DNA of 64,000 nt, from the NCBI GenBank assembly GCA_017985015.1, contig JAGNYI010000008.1, positions 27,041-91,040 of the forward strand, given 5' to 3'. Of the stretch, positions 6,777 through 14,056 are shown piece after piece (position 1 is the first letter of the stretch; every line of letters begins with the position of its first letter). A program made the position numbers and the translations under genes. Source of the DNA: Giesbergeria sp. Lineage in GTDB: Bacteria > Pseudomonadota > Gammaproteobacteria > Burkholderiales > Burkholderiaceae_C. Under the pieces are notes generated by a model. The model saw only the letters and a program-made list of their open reading frames with translations, did no database searches and was not told the origin of the DNA.

Positions 6777-8000
6777 CTACTTCTTGCGCTGCACGATCAG
6801 GTTGCGCCGGGCATCCTCGGGATAGGCAAAGGTGATGGCGCCGCCCTGCACCTTGCCCATGACCAGCATGTTCGCCGTCAGCGCGTCTTTGTCCTGGCTG
6901 CTGAAGGGGCGCTCGTAGGTGGCGACCACGCCGTAGTACACCCGCGGAATGTTCTCCAGTGCGGTTTTCATTGCGGGTCCGGTCAGCTTGCCATCGCGAA
7001 TCCCGAGCAGCGCATAGGTGAAAAGGTACACCGCGTCGTAGCCCTGCGCTGCGGCCATGGGAACCACCATGCGCCCGCCCCATTTTCGAGAATAAGCACT
7101 CAGGAACGCCGCCCGGCGCTCATTGCTGGGCTCGGCAATGAAGGTCTGCGCCATCAGCGCACCGTCAGCCGCCTCGCGCGCACCGTCAATGAAGAACGGG
7201 AACGAGAGCGGCCAAGCCCCCACCTGCGGCACCTTCCAGCCCAGATCGCGCCGCCCATTGGCAATGGCAGCATTCTCCGGCCCCACGGTGTAGCTGAAGA
7301 CGACATTGGCGCCGGCGTCGCGCGCCACCTTGAGTTGCTCGCGCAGGTCCGTCACCCCCAGAGGAAACCGCGACACGTTCACCGCCCGCAACTGGTGTGC
7401 GGCCAGTGCGACTTCGACATCCTTCAAGCCCGCCTCGCCATAACCCGTGGTGTCCGCAAAGATGGCCACCTTGGTCCAGCCGCGCTTGACCAGATCGTTC
7501 ACCACAAAGGGGGCCTGAATGCTGTCGCGCGCCGAGGTGCGAAAAATGTAGCTCTCTGGCGCGGGGTATTGGCTGGTGAGCGGCGTGCCGGTGGCACAGG
7601 GAATGATCAACGGGCTTTTGGCGTTCTGGAATACCTCAAGCGATTTCTGGGCCACGCCGGTGTTGCAGTAACCGATGGTGCCTGCCACCCCAGCACCGAG
7701 CACCTCTTGCGCCGCTTTCAGGCCGACATCGGGCGTCCCCTGGTCGTCCCGTATCACCAGTTCCAGGGGCCGTCCGAGGTAGCCACCCACCGCATTGATC
7801 TCATCGACGGCCAGCTGGATGCCTTGCAGCAGGGGTTTGCCGAAATCCGACGAGGCGCCCGTGAACGGGCCGATCACGCCGAGTTTGACGGCGCCTGGCG
7901 CCTGGGCGAAACCCATCAGGGGCAGGGCTGCGCAAATGGCCACCAAGCTGGCGCGCAGAGAGGTCACGAGGCTGGAAACACAATGCATGGAATCTCCCAA
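6777..8000 (-). CDS. ABC-type branched-chain amino acid substrate-binding protein (orphan)
   Basis: 407 residues, or 403 from an internal ATG at 7988. A signal peptide ends near GFA-QAP. The type I periplasmic binding fold (Peripla_BP_6, LivJ-like) shows VKLGVIGPFTGASSDFGKPL, GIQLAVDEINAVGG, ELVIRDDQGTP and the hinge region VFSYTVGPENAAIANG. It binds a small amphipathic ligand in the periplasm and normally passes it to a LivHMGF permease. No permease genes are adjacent, so it is an orphan here and may work with a distant transporter or act in sensing. It is followed leftward by about 130 bp without genes. Confidence 0.88.
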   Translation of the reverse strand: MGDSMHCVSSLVTSLRASLVAICAALPLMGFAQAPGAVKLGVIGPFTGASSDFGKPLLQGIQLAVDEINAVGGYLGRPLELVIRDDQGTPDVGLKAAQEVLGAGVAGTIGYCNTGVAQKSLEVFQNAKSPLIIPCATGTPLTSQYPAPESYIFRTSARDSIQAPFVVNDLVKRGWTKVAIFADTTGYGEAGLKDVEVALAAHQLRAVNVSRFPLGVTDLREQLKVARDAGANVVFSYTVGPENAAIANGRRDLGWKVPQVGAWPLSFPFFIDGAREAADGALMAQTFIAEPSNERRAAFLSAYSRKWGGRMVVPMAAAQGYDAVYLFTYALLGIRDGKLTGPAMKTALENIPRVYYGVVATYERPFSSQDKDALTANMLVMGKVQGGAITFAYPEDARRNLIVQRKK

Positions 8001-8107
8001 AGTGCGGTGCCAACCGCTTTTTGCCAGAGCATGCAGCAGAAGACCGAACTGCGTTTGCGGCGTTTACCCTGTGCTCGCAAAGGCCCGTCAGCAATCAGAA
8101 AGACTGG

Positions 8108-9031
8108 TCACGACGCCGGGCCTGTCTTGCCACTCGCCTCGCGCACGTCGCTTGGCAAGCGCGCGTCCATCCAGCGCAGCAGGTCGGCCCACATATCGCG
8201 CTGCTCGGCCTCGTTGGGCATGCGCAAGGCGTTCGACAACTCGATGGTGACCACGGGCAGACCCTTTTGCAAGCCGCCGAAATGGCCCAGCGATCCCGGA
8301 AACACACCCACCCGCTCCAGCCGCAGCGCGCCCAGCTGGCGCGGCGGCGTCACCGGTCCGTCAAAATCAAGCACTCCATACGGCGCGTGGATGCTGACCA
8401 CCAGCTGGGGCTGGAAGCGCTCGACCTGATCGTTCAGGAAGCGCGTTTCGGGCTCGGACAACGCAGCCGACCCAGGCCAGCGCCGGGGGTCCTTGCGGGC
8501 GCGCGTTTGCCAATGCAAGGGGGCGTCGTGGTCCCAGCCTGGCGTGCGGAAATTGCGGTTCAGATCCACCCCCTTTGGGTTCGTTCGCTGAGGCTTTCGC
8601 GCCAGCAAACCGTCCGGATTCGCCACCGGGACAAAGCGCCAGTGCACGTCGCGTGGAGTCTGGCCGGCCAGCGCGATCCAGCGCATTGCAAGCGCGCCCG
8701 CCGTGAGCTCGTCGCCATGAATCGCTCCAATCACCAGCACCCGCAAGGGTTCTGAGGAAGCGGCCCCTTGGGGTCCCTTGCTGATCACGTCGCGCCAGTA
8801 CAGAGGTACGCCCTTGCGCGAGAAAGCGCCGCTCTCTTCCAGCCTCGCCCCCTCGCAGTTGGCGCGCGAGACGCCGGGCAGGCGCGGCACCAGCAGCGCG
8901 CAGGCCACCGACGCAGCCGGCGCTGGCAGGCGCGGTTCGGCCGCTGCCAGTGAGCCGCCCATCGCCAGCAGCAAGGCGCCCAGGCTTCGCAGCCCCTGGT
9001 ACGCTGCAGCGCACACAAGACCCCGCCGCAT
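8108..9031 (-). CDS. M14-family zinc carboxypeptidase, exported
   Basis: 307 residues from the ATG at 9031, which gives a plausible signal peptide (ALLLAMGGSLAAA). Zn ligands are recognisable: IGAIHGDELT (His, Glu), then PVANPDGLL, GVDLNRNF (Arg for carboxylate binding), IHAPYG (third ligand His) and late VTIELSNAL (catalytic Glu). The layout is that of MpaA/DUF2817-type M14 peptidases that trim muropeptide or amidated substrates. Export suggests a periplasmic, cell-wall-related role. Its start overlaps the stop of a tiny upstream ORF (TGATG), implying translational coupling. Confidence 0.82.
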   Translation of the reverse strand: MRRGLVCAAAYQGLRSLGALLLAMGGSLAAAEPRLPAPAASVACALLVPRLPGVSRANCEGARLEESGAFSRKGVPLYWRDVISKGPQGAASSEPLRVLVIGAIHGDELTAGALAMRWIALAGQTPRDVHWRFVPVANPDGLLARKPQRTNPKGVDLNRNFRTPGWDHDAPLHWQTRARKDPRRWPGSAALSEPETRFLNDQVERFQPQLVVSIHAPYGVLDFDGPVTPPRQLGALRLERVGVFPGSLGHFGGLQKGLPVVTIELSNALRMPNEAEQRDMWADLLRWMDARLPSDVREASGKTGPAS

Positions 9032-9183
9032 CAATGCAGCACCCGAGGCGAAGCCAGAATACGCAGAGCGCTGGCCAGGGGTTCCACTTGCGGGGCAATA
9101 CGGAGGAGACCGCCATCGGCATCGTGCAGCATCTGCACGGTGGGGCCAGGGCCTTGGGCGGTAAACAAGGGGATCAGAGACAT
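9031..9183 (-). CDS. Small ORF translationally coupled to the M14 peptidase
   Basis: 50 residues beginning MSLIPLFTAQGPGPTVQMLH. Its TGA shares its last base with the ATG of the peptidase gene (TGATG at 9033-9029). The composition is ordinary protein-like rather than the Arg/Ala-rich pattern of shadow frames. An in-frame ATG at 9240 would lengthen it to 69 residues. No family is recognised. It could be a real small protein or a leader that tunes peptidase translation. Confidence 0.4.
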   Translation of the reverse strand: MSLIPLFTAQGPGPTVQMLHDADGGLLRIAPQVEPLASALRILASPRVLH

Positions 9184-9270
9184 CAATCGGGAGCCGGCGC
9201 CGCAGCACCGTGCGCAGCGCGATTTCAAACGGGGCTCCATAATAGCCCGCCCTGCCTGCTCCCGCCCCTT

Positions 9271-9780
9271 GTGCCGCGTCTCCTACAGCCCCGTCCGCCC
9301 AGTTTCTCCACCCGCGAGTTTCGCTCCGCGCTCGGCATGTTTGCCACCGGAGTCACCATCGTCACCGCACGGGCGGCCGACGGGCACCTGGTGGGCCTGA
9401 CGGCCAATTCCTTCAACTCGGTGTCGCTGAACCCGCCGTTGGTTTTGTGGAGTCTGGCCCGTGTGGCCGCCTCCATGGCCGCGCTCTCGGCCGGCTCGCA
9501 CTATGCAATCAATGTACTCGCGGCCGATCAGCAGGCCTTGGCCGAGCAATTTGCAGCGCACGGCGTGGATCGCTGGGCCGGCGTCGACCATGTGCCCGGC
9601 ATTGCGGGCGCGCCCCTGTTGGTGGGTGCGGTGGCAAGCTTTGAATGCTTCAATCGCAGCCGCTACGAAGAGGGCGACCACGTCATTTTTGTCGGCCAGG
9701 TGGAGCGCTGCAACCACCGCGCCGGCGCCGCGCCGCTGCTCTATCACGGCGGGCGGTTCTTTACCGAGCACCCGCTGTGA
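9271..9780 (+). CDS. Flavin reductase-like FMN-binding protein
   Basis: 169 residues from a GTG at 9271; no closer ATG keeps the full domain. The flavin-reductase (split-barrel) signature is present: FSTREFRSALGMFATGVTIV, then DGHLVGLTANSFNSVSLNPP, a central HYAINVLAADQ and the terminal LLYHGGRF. Such proteins supply reduced FMN/FAD to two-component monooxygenases or are the small subunit of HpaC-type enzymes. No partner oxygenase is next to it, so the substrate system is unknown. It is convergent with dctM, ending 20 bp away. Confidence 0.85.
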   Translation: MPRLLQPRPPSFSTREFRSALGMFATGVTIVTARAADGHLVGLTANSFNSVSLNPPLVLWSLARVAASMAALSAGSHYAINVLAADQQALAEQFAAHGVDRWAGVDHVPGIAGAPLLVGAVASFECFNRSRYEEGDHVIFVGQVERCNHRAGAAPLLYHGGRFFTEHPL

Positions 9781-9799
9781 CGCGGCGCGGGGGCCAGGC

Positions 9800-11083
9800 T
9801 TACAGCATCCCCAACATGCGTGGGAGCCACAGGCTCAGCTCGGGGACATAGGTCACCACCACCAGGAAGCCCAGCATTGCCAGCAGCCACGGCCACACGG
9901 CCACGGTGAGCTCGGTAATGCCCATCTTGGTGATACCCGAAGCGACGTACAGATTCAGGCCCACCGGCGGATGGCACATGCCGACTTCCATATTCACCAC
10001 CATGATGATGCCGAAGTGGATCGGGTCGATGCCCAGCTTCATCGCCACGGGAAACAGGATGGGTGCGAAGATCAGCATGATCGACGACGGCTCCATGAAG
10101 TTGCCCGCCATCAGCAGGATCACGTTCACCGCCAGCAGGAAGGCGATCATGCCCAGGCCGTTGCCCAGCATCCAGTCGGCCAGCGCCTGCGGGATGTTCT
10201 CGTTGGCCATGATGAAGCTGAACAGTACCGCGTTGGTGATGATGTACAGCAGCATCGCGCTCATGTTGGCCGAGCTCAGCAGCACCCGCGGTACGTCCTT
10301 CAGTCCCAGGTCCTTGTAGATGAACACTGCGACGATGAACGCATAGACCGCGCTCATGGCCGCCGCTTCCGTGGGCGTGAAGATGCCCGCGTAGATGCCG
10401 CCCATGACTACGATGATCAGAAACAGCCCCCAGGCAGACTTGCGAAACGCCGCCCAGCGCTCGCCCCAACTGGCCTTGGGCAGGCGTGGGTAGTTGTTTT
10501 TGCGCGCGCGCCAGTAGGTCACGCCGCCCAGCACCAGCGCCAGCGCGATGCCCGGCACCACGCCGGCCATGAAGAGCGCTCCCACCGAGGTGTTGGTCGC
10601 CACCGCGTACATCACCATCACGATGGACGGCGGAATCAGGATGCCCAACGCCCCGGACGTGGTGATCACGCCAGCGCCAAAGCGTTTCGGAAAGCCCGCC
10701 TTGACCATGGCCGGCAAGAGGATCGAGCCGATGGCCACCACCGTGGCCGGGCTGGAGCCCGAAACCGCCGCGAACAGCGCACAGGCCAGAACGCCGCCCA
10801 GGCCGAGGCCACCATACCAATGGCCGACCATCGAGGTGGCGAAATTGATCATGCGTCTTGCCACGCCCCCGTGCGTGAGGAAGTTGCCTGCCAGGATGAA
10901 GAACGGGATCGCCATGATCTCGAACTTCTCGATGCCAGTGAACAGCTTGAGCGCCACCGACTCCAGCGGCACATCGGTGAAGCCGAACAGGAAAGTGAGG
11001 ACCGTGAGGCCCAGCGAGATGGACACCGGCATCCCGGTGAGCATCAGGGCCGCGAGAAGGATGAAAATGATTGCCGCGTTCAT
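9800..11083 (-). CDS. dctM: TRAP dicarboxylate transporter, large permease DctM
   Basis: 427 residues, about 12 membrane helices. Family motifs include the repeated GIPFFILAGNF-like and GILIPPSIVMV segments and the C-terminal IGMCHPPVGLNLYV-like motif (here VGMCHPPVGLNLYV). It is the ion-coupled translocation channel that moves the substrate delivered by DctP. The gene overlaps the end of dctQ by four bases (ATGA), confirming an operon dctP-dctQ-dctM read leftward. The close match to DctM suggests C4-dicarboxylates such as succinate, malate or fumarate. Confidence 0.93.
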   Translation of the reverse strand: MNAAIIFILLAALMLTGMPVSISLGLTVLTFLFGFTDVPLESVALKLFTGIEKFEIMAIPFFILAGNFLTHGGVARRMINFATSMVGHWYGGLGLGGVLACALFAAVSGSSPATVVAIGSILLPAMVKAGFPKRFGAGVITTSGALGILIPPSIVMVMYAVATNTSVGALFMAGVVPGIALALVLGGVTYWRARKNNYPRLPKASWGERWAAFRKSAWGLFLIIVVMGGIYAGIFTPTEAAAMSAVYAFIVAVFIYKDLGLKDVPRVLLSSANMSAMLLYIITNAVLFSFIMANENIPQALADWMLGNGLGMIAFLLAVNVILLMAGNFMEPSSIMLIFAPILFPVAMKLGIDPIHFGIIMVVNMEVGMCHPPVGLNLYVASGITKMGITELTVAVWPWLLAMLGFLVVVTYVPELSLWLPRMLGML

Positions 11084-11784
11084 GGTCGTTTACCTGCGTC
11101 GTTCTTGCGGTCGGCGTTGCCGGTGCGGTCCTCGTCGGGGTGCAGGTTGTCCTTGAGGTTGTAGACCTCGGTGTTCTGAGCAACCTCCTCCTCTAGCGTT
11201 TCTTCCAGGCCATCGACATGGCCGTGGTCGTGGTGCGGCAGCTCGCCGGTCCGGATGAAGCCCACCAGCACCTGTAAAAAGCGAAAGCACATCAAGCCGG
11301 TGCCCAGTGGGATCGCGCTGTAGACAACCCAGGTAGGCCACTCCAGGTCGGGCGTAGTCGGGCCTTCGATCAGTTGTTCGACGTTCATGCCGATGACTTT
11401 GAAGATGGCGTAATGCGCGCCGTTGTCCCAGACGAAGGTGGTTCCCATCACGGCAACGATGCCGGTGAACAAAGCTCCGGCGGCCATGCCGATGATGATG
11501 AACTTGCCGCGCGCGCTGTTGCCCAGGCGGTTGATGAACACGTCCACGCCCACGTGGATGCCGGTGCGCACACCGTAAGCGGCGCCGAATTTGGCCATCC
11601 ACACGAACATGATGATGGTCAATTCCTGCGCCCAGGTCATATTGATGGACAGCAGCCAGTCCTGCAATCCGGGGATGGCGTAACCGGCCGCGTAGCGGTG
11701 CAGCACCGCGACGAAAACGATGAGCGTGGCGCCGCCCATCAGGAAGGTGATTAACCACTCTTCCAAATGATCAAGGATTTTCAT
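11080..11784 (-). CDS. dctQ: TRAP dicarboxylate transporter, small permease DctQ with long tail
   Basis: 234 residues from the ATG at 11784. Four membrane helices typical of DctQ end near residue 180 (IPLGTGLMCFRFLQVLVGFI). The remaining roughly 55 residues are a hydrophilic tail with HHDHGH, acidic runs (EETLEEEV) and a charged end, longer than classic DctQ proteins. DctQ pairs with DctM in the inner membrane. The tail may face the cytoplasm and has no assigned role. A 117-bp gap separates it from dctP. Confidence 0.9.
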   Translation of the reverse strand: MKILDHLEEWLITFLMGGATLIVFVAVLHRYAAGYAIPGLQDWLLSINMTWAQELTIIMFVWMAKFGAAYGVRTGIHVGVDVFINRLGNSARGKFIIIGMAAGALFTGIVAVMGTTFVWDNGAHYAIFKVIGMNVEQLIEGPTTPDLEWPTWVVYSAIPLGTGLMCFRFLQVLVGFIRTGELPHHDHGHVDGLEETLEEEVAQNTEVYNLKDNLHPDEDRTGNADRKNDAGKRP

Positions 11785-11901
11785 GAAAATGTTTCTCCGT
11801 GGGAGATCGCTGCGCAGTGCCGGTACACGGCGGGAGTGCCCGTCGCCGGGCACTCCCAACGCGCCAGGGCGCTGCGCTGCAGCCCCGGCGGGAGGGTTGG
11901 A

Positions 11902-12909
11902 TCAGAGTTTGGCGGGATTGAAGCCGGTGGCCTTGTAGACATCCTCGATGATCTCCTTGCCGATGCGGCCGGACATCTTGTCATGCACCGGCACGAGCGC
12001 CTTCTTCAGGGCCGCGCGCTCTTCGGCCGTGGGTGTGTAGATGGTCGTCTTGCCACTGGCTTTCACCAACTCCATGGCCCGGTCGTTCTCGTCCTGGGCG
12101 ATCTGATTGGCATAGGCCGTGGACTGGCGCAGGGCATCCTCGAGCTGGCCGCGTACGTCGGCGGGCAGGCCATCCCAGAACTTCTTGTTCACGATGACCG
12201 CATAGCCCAGGTAGCCGTGGTTGGTCATGCTGACGTGCTTTTGCACTTCATGCATCTTCTGCGTGTAGAAGTTGGATGGCGGGTTCTCGGTGCCGTCCAC
12301 CACGCCCGTCTGCAGCGCCTGGTAGGTCTCGCCAAACGCAATGACCTGGGGAATGCCGCCCAGTGCGCGGATCTCCTCTTCCAGCACCTTGGATGACTGG
12401 ATGCGGTACTTCAGTCCCTTGTAGTCGGCGACGGTGTGCAGCGGTTTGTTGGCCGAGAACACCTTGAAGCCATTGTCCCAATACGCCAGGCCGGTGATGC
12501 CGCGTGCCTCCAGCTTCTTGAAGAGCTTGGCGCCCACAGGGCCTGCGGTGATCTTGTGCAGCTCATCGCGGTTGTCGAAGATGAAGGGCAGGTCGAAGAC
12601 CTCGAATTCCTTCACGCCCAGCGGACCGAACTTCGCCAGCGACGGTGCGAGCATTTGCACCGACCCGAGCTGCAGCGCCTCCATCTCCTCCTTGTCCTTG
12701 TACAGCGCGCTGTTGGCGTACACCTCGACCTTGACCTTGCCCTTGGTCAATTCGTCGGCCTTCTTGGCGAAGAACTCGGCGGCCTTGCCTTTGGGCGTGT
12801 CCTGCGCCACCACATGGCTGAATTTGATGACCGTCTGGGCATGGGCTGCCAGGCTGGCGCCGAAGGCCAGCAGGGCGCAGGTCAGAACTTTCTTCAGAGC
12901 AAATTGCAT
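11902..12909 (-). CDS. dctP: TRAP dicarboxylate-binding periplasmic protein DctP
   Basis: 335 residues from the ATG at 12909. Signal peptide MQFALKKVLTCALLAFGASL ends at AHA. The DctP fold shows IKFSHVVAQDTPKGKAAEFF, VEVYANSALYKDKEEMEALQ, the ligand-binding Arg region YRIQSSKVLEEEIRALGG and VDGTENPPSNFYTQKMHEVQ. It captures C4-dicarboxylates in the periplasm for DctQM. It heads the leftward operon. A 16-bp palindrome 67 bp upstream is a candidate control site for the neighbouring two-component system. Confidence 0.94.
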   Translation of the reverse strand: MQFALKKVLTCALLAFGASLAAHAQTVIKFSHVVAQDTPKGKAAEFFAKKADELTKGKVKVEVYANSALYKDKEEMEALQLGSVQMLAPSLAKFGPLGVKEFEVFDLPFIFDNRDELHKITAGPVGAKLFKKLEARGITGLAYWDNGFKVFSANKPLHTVADYKGLKYRIQSSKVLEEEIRALGGIPQVIAFGETYQALQTGVVDGTENPPSNFYTQKMHEVQKHVSMTNHGYLGYAVIVNKKFWDGLPADVRGQLEDALRQSTAYANQIAQDENDRAMELVKASGKTTIYTPTAEERAALKKALVPVHDKMSGRIGKEIIEDVYKATGFNPAKL

Positions 12910-12975
12910 GGGAGTTTCCTTGGTCAATGATGGATGGAATGGGCGCACTGTAGGCGTGCAGATACCAGGCTGTAA

Positions 12976-12991
12976 CTGTGGCGTTCCACAG
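12976..12991. promoter_or_regulatory. Palindrome upstream of dctPQM, candidate DctR site
   Basis: Perfect palindrome CTGTGG-CGTT-CCACAG between dctP and the downstream end of the second dctP-like gene. Position suits an activator or repressor site for dctP. Binding by DctR is inference. Confidence 0.4.
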
Positions 12992-12998
12992 CTAGGGT

Positions 12999-14018
12999 TT
13001 ACCCCAAATACCCGCGACCTGGCTTCAGGACGGTGCGCACCCGCTCCAGCCAACCGGTTCCTATGCGGCCCTGCAGGCCGACGTAGACCTCGCGGGTCGC
13101 TTCACGCAGGCGCTGGCGCTGGGCCTCGTTCAGCGTGTGGATGCGCGTCGCCCCGCTCTCCCGAAGCGCCGCCAGGGCGGCGTCGTTTTCATGCTGCGCA
13201 ATGGCGTTGCCCCATTGCAGCGCCTCGGCCAGCGCGCCGGCGACGAGGCGGCGGTCGTCCGGTGGCAGGTGGTCCCAGAAGCGCTGGTGCGCCACCACCG
13301 CGTAGCCCAGCCAGGCATGGGAGGTCAGGCTCAGGTCGATCTGCACCTCGTGCATGCCCTGGGTCCAGAAGTTGGAAATCGGGTTCTCCGTGCCGTCGAC
13401 CACGCCCATGGCGAGCGCGCGGCGTGTTTCCCCGAAGGCCAACACAACCGGCCGTGCGCCCAAAGCGCGCATCTGGTGCGCGATGACGCGCGAGCTTTGC
13501 ACGCGCATGCGCAGGCCGACGAAGTCCTGTGGTTCGCGCAATGGGCGGTTGGCGCTCATGTGCTTGAACCCGTTGTCCAGGTAGCCCAGGCCCACCAGCC
13601 CCTGGCGCGCCAGTCCGGCCAGCAGGTCCTGGCCCACGGCACCCTGCGTGACCCGGTGCACCTGCTGGCGCGCCTCGAACAGGAAGGGCAGGTCGAACAG
13701 CTCGAATTCCGGAAAGCCGATGGGGCCGAACTTGGACAGGGAGGGCGCCAGCATGTCCACCCCGCCGAGCTGCAGCGCCTGCATCTCCTCGGCATCGCCG
13801 TAGAGCAGCGAGTTCGGGTAGATCACCACTTGAATGCGCCCCTGGCTTGCCGCCTGCAAGTTCTCCCGGAAGCGCTCCAGCGCCAATCCCTTGGGCGTCT
13901 GCGGTGCCACCACGTGCGACAGGCGGATGGTGAGCCGCGGCTGTGGTGCACTCTTGAGCGGCAGCGCGGCCAGGGCCAGGGTCTGCAGGCAGCGGCGGCG
14001 AGCGGAGGCGGGCAGCAT
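12999..14018 (-). CDS. Second DctP-like periplasmic binding protein, no permease of its own
   Basis: 339 residues from the ATG at 14018. The start has an Arg-rich, Tat-like signal (ASARRRCLQTLALAALPL). The mature part is a full DctP fold: IRLSHVVAPQTPKGLALERF, VVIYPNSLLYGDAEEMQALQ, LRMRVQSSRVIAHQMRALGA and VVDGTENPISNFWTQGMHEV. It clearly parallels the dctP product but lies between that gene and a divergent sensor kinase, 38 bp from the kinase start. It may be a second receptor for DctQM or a ligand-binding partner of the kinase. It has its own promoter region in the very short divergent gap. Confidence 0.88.
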   Translation of the reverse strand: MLPASARRRCLQTLALAALPLKSAPQPRLTIRLSHVVAPQTPKGLALERFRENLQAASQGRIQVVIYPNSLLYGDAEEMQALQLGGVDMLAPSLSKFGPIGFPEFELFDLPFLFEARQQVHRVTQGAVGQDLLAGLARQGLVGLGYLDNGFKHMSANRPLREPQDFVGLRMRVQSSRVIAHQMRALGARPVVLAFGETRRALAMGVVDGTENPISNFWTQGMHEVQIDLSLTSHAWLGYAVVAHQRFWDHLPPDDRRLVAGALAEALQWGNAIAQHENDAALAALRESGATRIHTLNEAQRQRLREATREVYVGLQGRIGTGWLERVRTVLKPGRGYLG

Positions 14019-14056
14019 GGCCGGTATTATCCCGATGCCTCCGCGAGAGTCCACAC

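Noticed and set aside
9461-11164. 567-codon plus-strand frame across the dctM gene
   Set aside because: It overlaps flavin reductase and dctM in other frames, and the translation is His/Gln/Arg-rich without domains.
12910-12998. Sigma54 promoter for dctP
   Set aside because: No convincing TGGCAC-N5-TTGC element was found, and the linked regulator lacks the AAA+ domain needed for sigma54.
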